A model generated the notes under the pieces. That model did no database searches and was not told the DNA's origin. It saw only the letters and a list, made by a program, of their open reading frames with translations. This document shows, in pieces, positions 8,601-14,969 of a stretch of 22,297 nt of DNA (the first letter of the stretch is position 1; every line of letters starts with the position of its first letter). Source of the DNA: Bacteroidales bacterium UBA5349 (GTDB lineage: Bacteria; Bacteroidota; Bacteroidia; Bacteroidales; Tenuifilaceae). The stretch lies in NCBI GenBank assembly GCA_002410065.1, contig DHQB01000021.1:1-22297 (forward strand), read 5' to 3'. The position numbers were made by a program, and so were the translations under genes.

Positions 8601-8640
8601 CCAATAGCGTAATCGCAAAAACATAGTATAACTTTTTCAT
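5629..8640 (-). CDS. Four-module leucine-rich-repeat protein with T9SS sorting domain
   Basis: This 1003-residue protein has a Sec signal peptide (about 1-23, ending ASA-Q). It contains four modules, starting near residues 25, 314, 522 and 734. Each opens with an 'IPD.NF..AL' motif, continues with 20-21-residue leucine-rich repeats of the type 'L..L.C..N.L..LDLS.NTAL', and modules close with 'LTCIYVDDK...YL..W.K.E.A.FVN.E.EC'. A T9SS type A sorting domain covers about 930-1003: SIYPNPTNG, VDITGKTVLEKT, LANGLYLVVV and a final KILKQ. Modules 2 and 3 are nearly identical in DNA sequence. LRR surfaces usually bind proteins; the target here is unknown. The sorting domain DNA is very similar to that of the adjacent BspA gene at 8772-10985. 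Translation is probably coupled in transcription with the FISUMP lipoprotein 19 bp downstream. Confidence 0.95.
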   Translation of the reverse strand: MKKLYYVFAITLLALFTIQASAQMTHIPDANFRNALVNLGYGAGMDGEYIPTANINGITSLNVSERNIADMTGIQGFASLERLLCDKNQLNSLDLSNNIALESVSCSNNKITVLKLRQGNKLKYLYCNNNLLSSLDLSESIKLEEVVCYTNKLESLNVTKNIALTELYCDDNQLQILDLSLNTALIKIHCPRNLINTLNLPKSSALTQLVCSVNQLTSLDVSKNSALTSLYCLKNKIQRLDLSKNTALVILHAYENNLQTLDYRNGNNENNLEFSAHLNPNLTCIYVDNKEADYLASWTKDETADFVNNESECGTLTYIPDDNFKMALDELFNITGFVGDYLPTKYIDAISTLDVSNKGIADLTGIEDFAALTNLNCADNQIISLDLTENSKLTNLVCSDNALTSLNLPTNSVLTHLHCSYNELTNLDVSASSALIELKCYVNEITSLDLTSNVALKIVSCDNNMLKELDLRNGTNANITSFNATSNPNLTCIYVDDKTQSYLSGWEKDETADFVNNESECSTLTYIPDDNFKMALDELFNITGFVGDYLPTKYIDAISTLDVSNKGIADLTGIEDFAALTNLNCADNQIISLDLTENSKLTNLVCSDNALTSLNLPTNSVLTHLHCSYNELTNLDVSASSALIELKCYVNEITSLDLTSNVALKIVSCDNNKLKELDLRNGNNGAITSFNAEGNLSLTCIYVDDKDASYLTAWAKEESAHFVNDETECLGFMTYIPDDNFEQALIDLGYDSGDLDNYVPTSQISGITSLDVSMKDISDLTGIEEFLALSSLECYGNKLTTLDLSANTALIELYCNSNQLANLDLAANTALTELTCQINLLTNLDLTKNTALTYISCYNNLLTNIDVRNGNNGAITSFNAEGNLSLTCIYVDDKDATYLTAWAKEESAHFVNDEAECTALSVNDIKELAISIYPNPTNGILNFNFAGEQVQTIKLVDITGKTVLEKTNVSHSETIDISNLANGLYLVVVQTDKENISSKILKQ
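5651..5840. repeat. Sorting-domain DNA cassette, copy in LRR gene (pairs with 8794-8983)
   Basis: This segment encodes the T9SS sorting domain of the LRR protein and matches the end of the BspA gene at 8794-8983 with only scattered mismatches. The domains upstream of it in the two proteins are unrelated. Confidence 0.85.
5901..6041. repeat. LRR module-end direct repeat (pairs with 6465-6605)
   Basis: A 141-bp stretch encoding the end of module 4 (SLTCIYVDDK to FVNDE) matches 6465-6605, the end of module 3, with one mismatch by eye. The offset is 564 bp, which is 188 codons and in frame. This is a second conversion or duplication tract separate from the 520-bp pair. Confidence 0.9.
6465..6605. 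repeat. LRR module-end direct repeat (pairs with 5901-6041)
   Basis: This is the partner of the 141-bp tract at 5901-6041. It abuts the left edge of the 520-bp repeat at 6601, so module 3 is a patchwork: one end matches module 4 and the remainder matches module 2. Confidence 0.9.
6601..7120. repeat. LRR-module direct repeat, copy 1 (pairs with 7225-7744)
   Basis: By hand alignment this 520-bp stretch differs from 7225-7744 at 8 positions (about 98.5% identity). The two are offset by 624 bp, which is 208 codons and so in frame. A run of about 340 bp (6624-6960) is identical. It encodes most of the third LRR module plus the module junction. Confidence 0.95.
7225..7744. repeat. LRR-module direct repeat, copy 2 (pairs with 6601-7120)
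   Basis: This is the upstream copy in the direction of transcription (second LRR module). Identity falls sharply outside these limits: the 60 bases on the low-coordinate side of each copy and those past 7744 are clearly diverged. The boundaries are therefore real edges of a recent duplication or conversion tract. Confidence 0.95.
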
Positions 8641-8771
8641 GATTGGTTATTTATAGGTTTAAATATTTCCTCTTTAAAATTGCTCGTTTATTTTCAGATT
8701 TTACACCCTAATCCCTAACCCAGAAAGGTGAGTTGACTGAAAATATACAAGTTGTATCTTTTAGATTGAAG

Positions 8772-10985
8772 TTATTCTTTTATAATCTTATAAGAGATAT
8801 TCTCTTTATTGGTCTGCACCACCACCAAATACAATCCATTGGCAAGGTTTGAAATATCAATGGTTTCGGAAGGGTTCACGTTGGTCTTTTCTAGTACCGT
8901 TTTGCCTGTGATATCCACAACCTTTATTGTTTGCACTTGCTCGCCAGCAAAATTGAAGTTTAGAATTCCACTGGTTGGATTTGGGTAAACCCCGATGTTT
9001 GAAAGCAAATTCGAAGAAACACCCACATAAAGAAGATAAACGTCCTCATTTACAGCTGCCTCATCTACGGTAATTGAACCATTGTGCTCTCCGTAGTTCG
9101 TTGCAGAAACCGAGTAAGGGTAAACTCCATTCTCCAACTCGATGGTTGCAACACCCTCAGCATTGGTTGTGAGCGTTTGCTCATTGATAATGATTTTTGC
9201 CTCAGCTAATGGCCCTGTTTTATCTGTAACAGAGAAGGTAACCGTAAATGTTGGGCTTGTTGTGTTAAACTCCATATTCTCACCGTACCCTGTACCATTG
9301 GCATTGGTAGCGTATGCACGAACGTGGTAGGTTGTATTCTCGGTAAGCCCCGTAATACTGCTGGTGAAAGTTCCAAGTCCAGTTCCGTCGGTAGTAATGC
9401 CTGCATTGGTTTCAATTGTTGGATTTGCAGTTGTACCCCAAACCACTCCACGGGCTGTAACAGGGCTGCCGCCATCGGCAGTAATGTTTCCGCCTGAAGT
9501 AGCCGTTGTTAAAGTAATAGCAGAAACGGCAATGGTTGAAACGATAGGGGTTTTCAATTCCCCTCCATCGGTAATTGTCCAATTGTAGGTTCCTGTCAGC
9601 ACTGCTCTGGCATCTGCAGCCGCGCCTGGTGAGTATTTACTGTTTCCACCATGGAAAGTAACTCCGTTTTGCACTGTTTGTGCTGCCCATCCAATAAGTA
9701 AATTGTTGTAGTTGGACGTGGAAAGGGTTGCGCCTAAAAACATTTCAGTCATATCGGTTACTGAAGTTATATTCCAACCGCCAATATTCTGGTCAAATGA
9801 AGTGGCATTGCAAAACATCCATTTCATGTTGGTAACGTTACTCACATCCCAACTACTGATGTCCTGATTAAACTTATCAGCATAAATGAACATAGATGAC
9901 ATATTGGTAACCTTACTCACATTCCATCCGCCAATATTTTGGTTAAAGGCTTTATTCCTAGAGAATAAACTACCCATATTGGTAACGTTACTCACATCCC
10001 ATGCTACATATTCATTTGGTTCACCAGGGTTAACAGTCTTGGTGTTTATATTTTGGTTAAATACAGTGCCATAGAACATACTCCACATATCGGTCACATT
10101 GGTCACATCCCAACTACTCACATTTCCATTAAAAGCTTTGGCATTTAAGAACATAGATGACATATTGGCAACGTTGCTCACATCCCATGCTACATATTCG
10201 TTTGATTCTCCAGGGTTAACAACCTTGGTGTTTATATTCTGGTTGAATACAGTGGCGTCCCTAAACATAGCGCTCATATTTGTAACGTTGCTCACATCCC
10301 AATTGCCAATATTCTGGTCAAATGCAAAAGCTTCAAAGAACATAGCTGCCATATTTGTAACGTTGCTCACATCCCAACTGCTAATGTCCTGATTAAAGGC
10401 AGTGGCCTTCCGGAACATTCCTACCATATTGTTCACATTGCTCACATTCCAACTGCCAATAGGCTTATTAAATACGGTGGCTTCAAGGAATATATAGCTC
10501 ATGTCGGTAACGTTGCTCACATCCCAATCGCCAATATCCCCATTAAAAATAGAGGCTCCGCGTAGCATATAGCTTAGGTCGAGAACTGTTGAGGGCAGCT
10601 GCGAGGGCAGATCCACAAGGTTAGAAGCTCCATAAAAAGCGCCAAACAGTGAAATCAATCCGATATTACCAAAACTGGTTACCTTAATCAGTTTATCGAT
10701 ATTTGGGGTTACAGTCTCTTTGCCACCCCCAAACTGTGTAAGCATGCCCGTAATGCTTACGGTATAGGTTCCTTCTGCTGCGTAGATATGCTCATGGTTT
10801 CCTGCTGCCGTATAAGTATCGCTTGCTCCATCTCCCCAGTTTACGGTTACATCCACCGTTCCGTAGAGGGGTAGTGTAATGGTTGTTCCTTCTGAGAGGT
10901 TCGTGTTAAATTCGAGCACCATTTGGGCATTGGCGCTCCAGCTTAATATTATGGCTGTTAGAATTAGTAAAAGTTGCTTTTTCAT
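8772..10985 (-). CDS. BspA/DUF285 repeat surface protein with FnIII-like domain and T9SS sorting domain
   Basis: This is a 737-residue protein. In order: signal peptide 1-20 (SANA-Q); PKD-like domain about 30-80 (VNWGDGASDTYTAAGNHEH); ten BspA-type (DUF285) repeats about 150-420, consensus 'W.VSNVTNM..MF..A..FNQ.I'; a conserved cap about 423-475 (NYNNLLIGWAAQ ... YNWTITDGG); an FnIII-like domain about 480-577; a carboxypeptidase-regulatory-like domain about 578-655; and a T9SS sorting domain 667-737 (YPNPTSG ... KIIKE). Two repeats carry an extra 15-residue insert. BspA-type proteins of other bacteria bind host proteins or other cells; a similar adhesin role is inference. The body is closely related to 11192-13255, but the sorting domain is instead that of the LRR gene. 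The gap to the LRR start downstream is 131 bp with no clear terminator. Confidence 0.95.
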   Translation of the reverse strand: MKKQLLLILTAIILSWSANAQMVLEFNTNLSEGTTITLPLYGTVDVTVNWGDGASDTYTAAGNHEHIYAAEGTYTVSITGMLTQFGGGKETVTPNIDKLIKVTSFGNIGLISLFGAFYGASNLVDLPSQLPSTVLDLSYMLRGASIFNGDIGDWDVSNVTDMSYIFLEATVFNKPIGSWNVSNVNNMVGMFRKATAFNQDISSWDVSNVTNMAAMFFEAFAFDQNIGNWDVSNVTNMSAMFRDATVFNQNINTKVVNPGESNEYVAWDVSNVANMSSMFLNAKAFNGNVSSWDVTNVTDMWSMFYGTVFNQNINTKTVNPGEPNEYVAWDVSNVTNMGSLFSRNKAFNQNIGGWNVSKVTNMSSMFIYADKFNQDISSWDVSNVTNMKWMFCNATSFDQNIGGWNITSVTDMTEMFLGATLSTSNYNNLLIGWAAQTVQNGVTFHGGNSKYSPGAAADARAVLTGTYNWTITDGGELKTPIVSTIAVSAITLTTATSGGNITADGGSPVTARGVVWGTTANPTIETNAGITTDGTGLGTFTSSITGLTENTTYHVRAYATNANGTGYGENMEFNTTSPTFTVTFSVTDKTGPLAEAKIIINEQTLTTNAEGVATIELENGVYPYSVSATNYGEHNGSITVDEAAVNEDVYLLYVGVSSNLLSNIGVYPNPTSGILNFNFAGEQVQTIKVVDITGKTVLEKTNVNPSETIDISNLANGLYLVVVQTNKENISYKIIKE
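8794..8983. repeat. Sorting-domain DNA cassette, copy in BspA gene (pairs with 5651-5840)
   Basis: This is the partner of 5651-5840 at an offset of 3143 bp. Similarity stops at about the codons for YPNP (8976-8987), beyond which this gene instead matches its BspA paralog. Confidence 0.85.
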
Positions 10986-11020
10986 GTGTTTTTGTTATTA
11001 TTTACTGTTTGTTTACTAAA

Positions 11021-11042
11021 CCACACGATGGTACTCGTGTGG
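11021..11042. other. 8-bp perfect stem-loop upstream of a BspA gene
   Basis: The arms CCACACGA and TCGTGTGG enclose a 6-base loop, 36-57 bp before the start of the BspA gene at 10985. It would lie in or near the 5' leader of that gene. It has no U tract on the minus strand, so a terminator role is unlikely. Confidence 0.5.
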
Positions 11043-11064
11043 CAGCGTAGAAATGTCGGAAAAT

Positions 11065-11158
11065 CGTCATTGCGAGTGAAGCAAAGCAATCTTAATGTTC
11101 TGTATTAAAGCAGATTGCTTCGCTTTGCCTGCCTACCGCAGGCTGGTTCGCAATGACG
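11065..11158. repeat. Extragenic palindromic repeat of the 'CGTCATTGCGA' type
   Basis: The outer arms CGTCATTGCGA (11065-11075) and TCGCAATGACG (11148-11158) are perfectly inverted. Inside them AGCAATCT-like and AGATTGCT arms pair again (about 11083-11092 with 11112-11121), and a further small hairpin (CCTGC-CTACC-GCAGG, about 11129-11143) sits in the right arm. This nested form is the widely dispersed intergenic repeat of many Bacteroidota genomes (established from memory, not searched here). It fills most of the 206-bp gap between the two BspA genes and may act as an mRNA stability or termination structure. Confidence 0.8.
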
Positions 11159-11191
11159 GGAATTGCAATATTTTTACTTTTTACCTCTAAA

Positions 11192-13255
11192 TTATTCCCT
11201 AACCATTTTCCTAACCACCTTACTGCCATCATTGGCAATTAGGGTTACTAGGTAAATGCCCGAGGGCAGGTTGGTTTCAATAACTGGATTTGACTGATTA
11301 AGGTTAACATCCATAACAACTTTGCCAATAATGCTTGTAATAACTACGCGATTTACATCGCTGGCGTTGGATATATTAATCGTGTTTTGGAATGGATTTG
11401 GGTAAACCCCGATGTTTGAAAGCAAATTCGAAGAAACACCTACATGAAGGAGACAAACGTCCTCATCTACAGGTGCTCCTTCCACGGTAATTGAACCCTC
11501 ATGTGTTACAAAGTCCGTTGCGGAAACAGTGTATGGGTAAACCCCATTTTCCAACTCGATGGTCGCAATTCCGTCAGTACCAGTTGTTAGTGTTTGCTCA
11601 TTGATGCTGATGGTAGCCTCGGCTAATGGCACCGAGTTATCTGTAACAGTAAAGGTAACGGTGAATACTGGGGAGGTGTCTTTGGCTATAAACTCCATGT
11701 TCTCACCGTACTCCGTACCATTGGCATTGGTTGCGTAGGCACGGACGTAGTAGGTTGTATTCTCGGTAAGCCCAGTAAGGTTGCTGGTAAAAGTTCCAAC
11801 TCCAGTTCCGTCGGTAGTAATGCCTGCATTGGTTTCAATTGTTGGATTTGCAGCTGTACCCCAAACCACTCCACGGGCAGTAACAGGGCTGCCGCCATCG
11901 GCAGTAATGTTTCCGCCTGAGGTAGCCGTTGTTGCAGTAATCTCTGAAGGTGCAATAGTTAAAACGGTAAGAACATTTAATACACCACCATCGGTAATTG
12001 TCCAATTGTAGGTTCCTGTTAGCACTGCTCTGGCATCTGCCGCCGCGCCTGGTGAGTATTGGCTGTTTCCTCCATGAAACGAAACATTATTTTTAACGGT
12101 TTGTGCTGCCCATCCAATAAGTAAATTGTTGTAGTTAGCTGTGGAAAGGGTTGCGCCTAAAAACATTTCAGTCATATCCGTTACTTCACTCACATTCCAT
12201 CCACTAATGTTTTGGTTAAATGAAGTGGCATTTCTAAACATTTTATTCATATTGGTAACGTTACTCACATCCCAACTACTGATGTCTTGATTAAATGAAA
12301 TGGCACCATAAAACATGATGTACATATTGGTGACATTACTCACATCCCAACCTCCAATATCCTGATTAAATGCGTTAGCATTATGAAACACACCTTCCAT
12401 ATTGGTTACTGCGCTTACATTCCAACTGCTGATATCCTGATTAAAAAAATGGGCATACGTGAACATTCTTTCTATATTGGTAACTTTGCTCACATCCCAA
12501 TTCCCAATATTTTGGTTAAATGCTTTTGCATTACTGAACATCCTTGTCATATTGGTAACCTTGCTCACATTCCAACCGCTAATATCCTGATTAAATTCAG
12601 TGGCACTTTCAAACATCCCTGTCATATTGGTCACGTTGCCCACATTCCAGCCGCCAATATTCTGGTTAAATGCTGCGGCGCTACTAAACATAGTAGCCAT
12701 GTTAGTAACATTGCTCACATCCCAACTGCTAATATCCTGATTAAATTTTGTAGCATTACAAAACATAAACCCCATATTAGTAACGTTACTTACATTCCAA
12801 CTACCAATATTCCCATCAAACTTACTAGCTCCAAATAACATATAGCTTAGGTCTGTTATAGTTGAGGGCAACTCTGAGGGCAGTTCCACTAAGTTAGTAG
12901 CTTTCCAAAATGCGCCTTTGAGTGAAGTTAGCCCAATATCGCCAAAACTGGTAACCCTAACCAGCTTATCCATATTAGCGCTATTAGTGTAGGTTGCTCC
13001 AAACTGTGTTAGTGAACCAGTAATGCTTACGGTATAGGTTCCTTCTGCGGTGTACTCATGGTCATGGTTTCCTGCTGCCGTATAAGTATCGCTTGCTCCA
13101 TCGCCCCAGTTTACGGTTACATCCACCGTTCCGTATAGGGGTAGTGTAATGGTTGTGCCATCCGATAGATTGGTGTTAAATTCGAGTATCATTTGTGCAT
13201 TGGCGCTCCAGCTCAATACTATGGCTGTTAAAAGAAAGAGTAATTGTTTTTTCAT
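11192..13255 (-). CDS. BspA/DUF285 repeat surface protein with FnIII-like domain and T9SS sorting domain
   Basis: This 687-residue protein is a close paralog of 8772-10985. In order: signal peptide 1-20 (SANA-Q); PKD-like domain about 30-80; nine regular 25-residue BspA/DUF285 repeats about 150-370, with 'SSWDVSNVTNM..MF..A..FNQ.I' as the unit; cap about 373-424; FnIII-like domain about 430-525 (ARGVVWGT, TTYYVRAYATNANG); carboxypeptidase-regulatory-like domain about 530-605; and a sorting domain 618-687 (YPNPFQN ... VRKMVRE). That sorting domain is unlike the one in its paralog and resembles that of 14970-17351. The product is probably an exported, surface-attached adhesin; ligand unknown. 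It follows the beta-helix gene by 98 bp, with a hairpin in the gap. Confidence 0.95.
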   Translation of the reverse strand: MKKQLLFLLTAIVLSWSANAQMILEFNTNLSDGTTITLPLYGTVDVTVNWGDGASDTYTAAGNHDHEYTAEGTYTVSITGSLTQFGATYTNSANMDKLVRVTSFGDIGLTSLKGAFWKATNLVELPSELPSTITDLSYMLFGASKFDGNIGSWNVSNVTNMGFMFCNATKFNQDISSWDVSNVTNMATMFSSAAAFNQNIGGWNVGNVTNMTGMFESATEFNQDISGWNVSKVTNMTRMFSNAKAFNQNIGNWDVSKVTNIERMFTYAHFFNQDISSWNVSAVTNMEGVFHNANAFNQDIGGWDVSNVTNMYIMFYGAISFNQDISSWDVSNVTNMNKMFRNATSFNQNISGWNVSEVTDMTEMFLGATLSTANYNNLLIGWAAQTVKNNVSFHGGNSQYSPGAAADARAVLTGTYNWTITDGGVLNVLTVLTIAPSEITATTATSGGNITADGGSPVTARGVVWGTAANPTIETNAGITTDGTGVGTFTSNLTGLTENTTYYVRAYATNANGTEYGENMEFIAKDTSPVFTVTFTVTDNSVPLAEATISINEQTLTTGTDGIATIELENGVYPYTVSATDFVTHEGSITVEGAPVDEDVCLLHVGVSSNLLSNIGVYPNPFQNTINISNASDVNRVVITSIIGKVVMDVNLNQSNPVIETNLPSGIYLVTLIANDGSKVVRKMVRE

Positions 13256-13280
13256 AATTAGTTGTTTTAGTTAATTGCCA

Positions 13281-13317
13281 ATTCATGTATTCTAACTATC
13301 AGCCAGAATACATGAAT
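13281..13317. other. Perfect 13-bp stem-loop between the beta-helix and BspA genes
   Basis: The arms ATTCATGTATTCT (13281-13293) and AGAATACATGAAT (13305-13317) are exact complements around an 11-base loop. On the minus strand it begins 36 bp after the beta-helix stop and ends 25 bp before the BspA start. There is no U tract, so it may be a weak terminator, an mRNA stabiliser or a leader structure of the BspA gene. Confidence 0.6.
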
Positions 13318-13353
13318 CGACAATATTTATCCTTAGTTTTATAGCACACTATT

Positions 13354-14814
13354 TTATTTGATGTTTTGTGCGCCGTAATTTTGTATAGCGCCAAAAAGGT
13401 CAAATACTTTTTCGAACGGATAGCGATTTCCGTACATGGAAACGCGAACAGTTTCAGTTCCTTGCATATTCATACCCAACGCTGCACGGAATGTATTTAG
13501 GGATGAGTTGGGGTTAAACGATGAGGTTTGCGTACCAGTTATCCCAATAAATCCTTTTAGGTAGGGAGCATCTATCTTGCTGCTTAGCGCTTTTGCTTCG
13601 GCTTCATTCATCTCACGGTTGTTTTCGTACTTCACCAATTGCTCAGCGTCTTCAAAGTTTTTAGCCAGTACGTAAGTCCATCCACCGCCACCTGAGGGCA
13701 ATACCAAATCGCCATTGCGATTGCCAAAAAACAGGTTATCCCATGCCGAGGTTACTCGTTTGGCTTCCTTGTTTTTATCCGCATCCACATAAGAGCGGTC
13801 TAGCCCGCCGTAGTTGGAGCAGCCAATGATGTTGTTGTACACATCGGCATCCATGCCTGTCATGTAACGGAAAGCATAACCCATATCTTCCATTGCCTTG
13901 GTGCGGCACCAAGTAAACAAAACGGTATTGTTGTGAAATGATACTTTCGATTGGTTTGGCAATGCCAGCCCACTGCGCACCTCACAGGCAGCCATGCGGT
14001 TGGCCACAAACACATTATTGTAAATATCAAAATGTCCTCCTTTGGCAGCCATCTGAATACCAAAGTGATAACCGTTAAGGAATACACAGTTGCGGATGGT
14101 TATATTTCCTTCCGCCTCGCCGCTTATAAGCTGAAAAGCACTTGTCATTCCTTCGGGTTTAATAAGAGGTACACCTTGTGGTGATTCGCCCACTACTACA
14201 ATACGACCTGTTTCGCATCCTTCAGGAGCAGCAGCTACAGGATTGTCATACGCTGGAATTACATACGCACTGATTTGTCCACGGTCGAAAATAATGCCAT
14301 CTATAAGAACCACGCCATCGCGCTTGCCCACCACACGAATATCCATCACTCCCTGATTGCCCGAAGTCATTTTCTGCTCGGCGCCCGGACGCATTGTGGT
14401 GCGGTACTTTACAGGATCGCGTTTAGAGAAATCCTCGGAATAGCCACCTACAATAGAGATGTACTTATCGACTTTTACCCATCCTTGGTCTAAATTGCCG
14501 AGATAATTGCCTTCGGCAACAAGAATAACGGCTCCTTCGGGAGCTACGTTAATGGCTTTTTGCAAATCCTTAATTGGAGCTGATTGGCTACCATCATTAC
14601 GGTTGCTACCTTTGCTTACCGACACGTACATGGTTTTTGTACCTTGGGGAATTTCGCTCATAGCTTTTTCATTTGTTTTATGTTCTACTTGTTGTTCGGC
14701 AGACTCTTTGAATTGATTGCCGAGATTCTTTAAGTTGATTTTCGCATCAGCTGTAAAGCTGAATACAAGCATGAAGGCTATCGCCATCATTGCTTTGTAG
14801 ATTGGTTTTTTCAT
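13354..14814 (-). CDS. Secreted right-handed beta-helix (pectate-lyase-like) protein
   Basis: This 486-residue protein has a Sec signal peptide (about 1-24, ending ADA-K). From about residue 60 it shows the usual opening of parallel beta-helix proteins: TMYVSVSKGSNRNDGS, then DLQKAINVAPEGAVILVAEGNY and ISIVGGYS. Coils with 'GNITIRNCVFLNGYHFGIQM', 'FDIYNNVFVANRMA' and 'VSFHNNTVLFT' follow at about 225-310. The fold is shared by polysaccharide lyases and by non-catalytic proteins, and I see no diagnostic catalytic set, so no enzyme activity is claimed. It has no YPNP sorting domain or lipobox, unlike all its neighbours in the cluster, so it should end in the periplasm unless exported otherwise. 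AAAGGA before the ATG is a fair ribosome binding site. A strong terminator precedes the gene, so it needs its own promoter. Confidence 0.9.
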   Translation of the reverse strand: MKKPIYKAMMAIAFMLVFSFTADAKINLKNLGNQFKESAEQQVEHKTNEKAMSEIPQGTKTMYVSVSKGSNRNDGSQSAPIKDLQKAINVAPEGAVILVAEGNYLGNLDQGWVKVDKYISIVGGYSEDFSKRDPVKYRTTMRPGAEQKMTSGNQGVMDIRVVGKRDGVVLIDGIIFDRGQISAYVIPAYDNPVAAAPEGCETGRIVVVGESPQGVPLIKPEGMTSAFQLISGEAEGNITIRNCVFLNGYHFGIQMAAKGGHFDIYNNVFVANRMAACEVRSGLALPNQSKVSFHNNTVLFTWCRTKAMEDMGYAFRYMTGMDADVYNNIIGCSNYGGLDRSYVDADKNKEAKRVTSAWDNLFFGNRNGDLVLPSGGGGWTYVLAKNFEDAEQLVKYENNREMNEAEAKALSSKIDAPYLKGFIGITGTQTSSFNPNSSLNTFRAALGMNMQGTETVRVSMYGNRYPFEKVFDLFGAIQNYGAQNIK

Positions 14815-14903
14815 TTTCTTTTAGTCCTTTAAGTTTAGGGTATTTGCGATTCAATTTTACTGCTAAAAACGTTTGATAGTGGCTAATAAGCACTTATGCC
14901 TCG

Positions 14904-14936
14904 TAAAATAAAAAGATCCAACGAGTCTTCGTTGGA
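14904..14936 (-). terminator. Intrinsic terminator after the 14970-17351 gene
   Basis: The 8-bp stem TCCAACGA / TCGTTGGA (14917-14924 with 14929-14936) has a 4-base loop. On the minus strand it is followed by TCTTTTTATTTTA. It begins 33 bp after the stop codon at 14970, ideal for ending that transcript before the beta-helix gene. Confidence 0.85.
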
Positions 14937-14969
14937 CCCTTTTATTTCATTCAAACAACAGAGACTATG

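Noticed and set aside
10099..10392. Plus-strand open frame with repeated LLTSQL units
   Set aside because: It is antisense to the BspA repeats of the neighbouring gene, and its repeat pattern is inherited from them.
9800..12830. Regular short repeats that could suggest a CRISPR array
   Set aside because: The 75-bp period is in frame, encodes BspA/DUF285 units and has no constant repeat with variable spacers.
12383..12838. 151-codon plus-strand open frame with repeated HIPTANILIK-like units
   Set aside because: It is the exact antisense of the DUF285 repeats of the BspA gene. The periodicity comes from the 75-bp repeats on the other strand, and it has no signal, domain or ribosome binding site of its own.
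13281..13317. Treating the 13-bp stem-loop as an intrinsic terminator
   Set aside because: The stem is A/T-rich and no U tract follows on either strand, so it is listed as a structure of unknown role.
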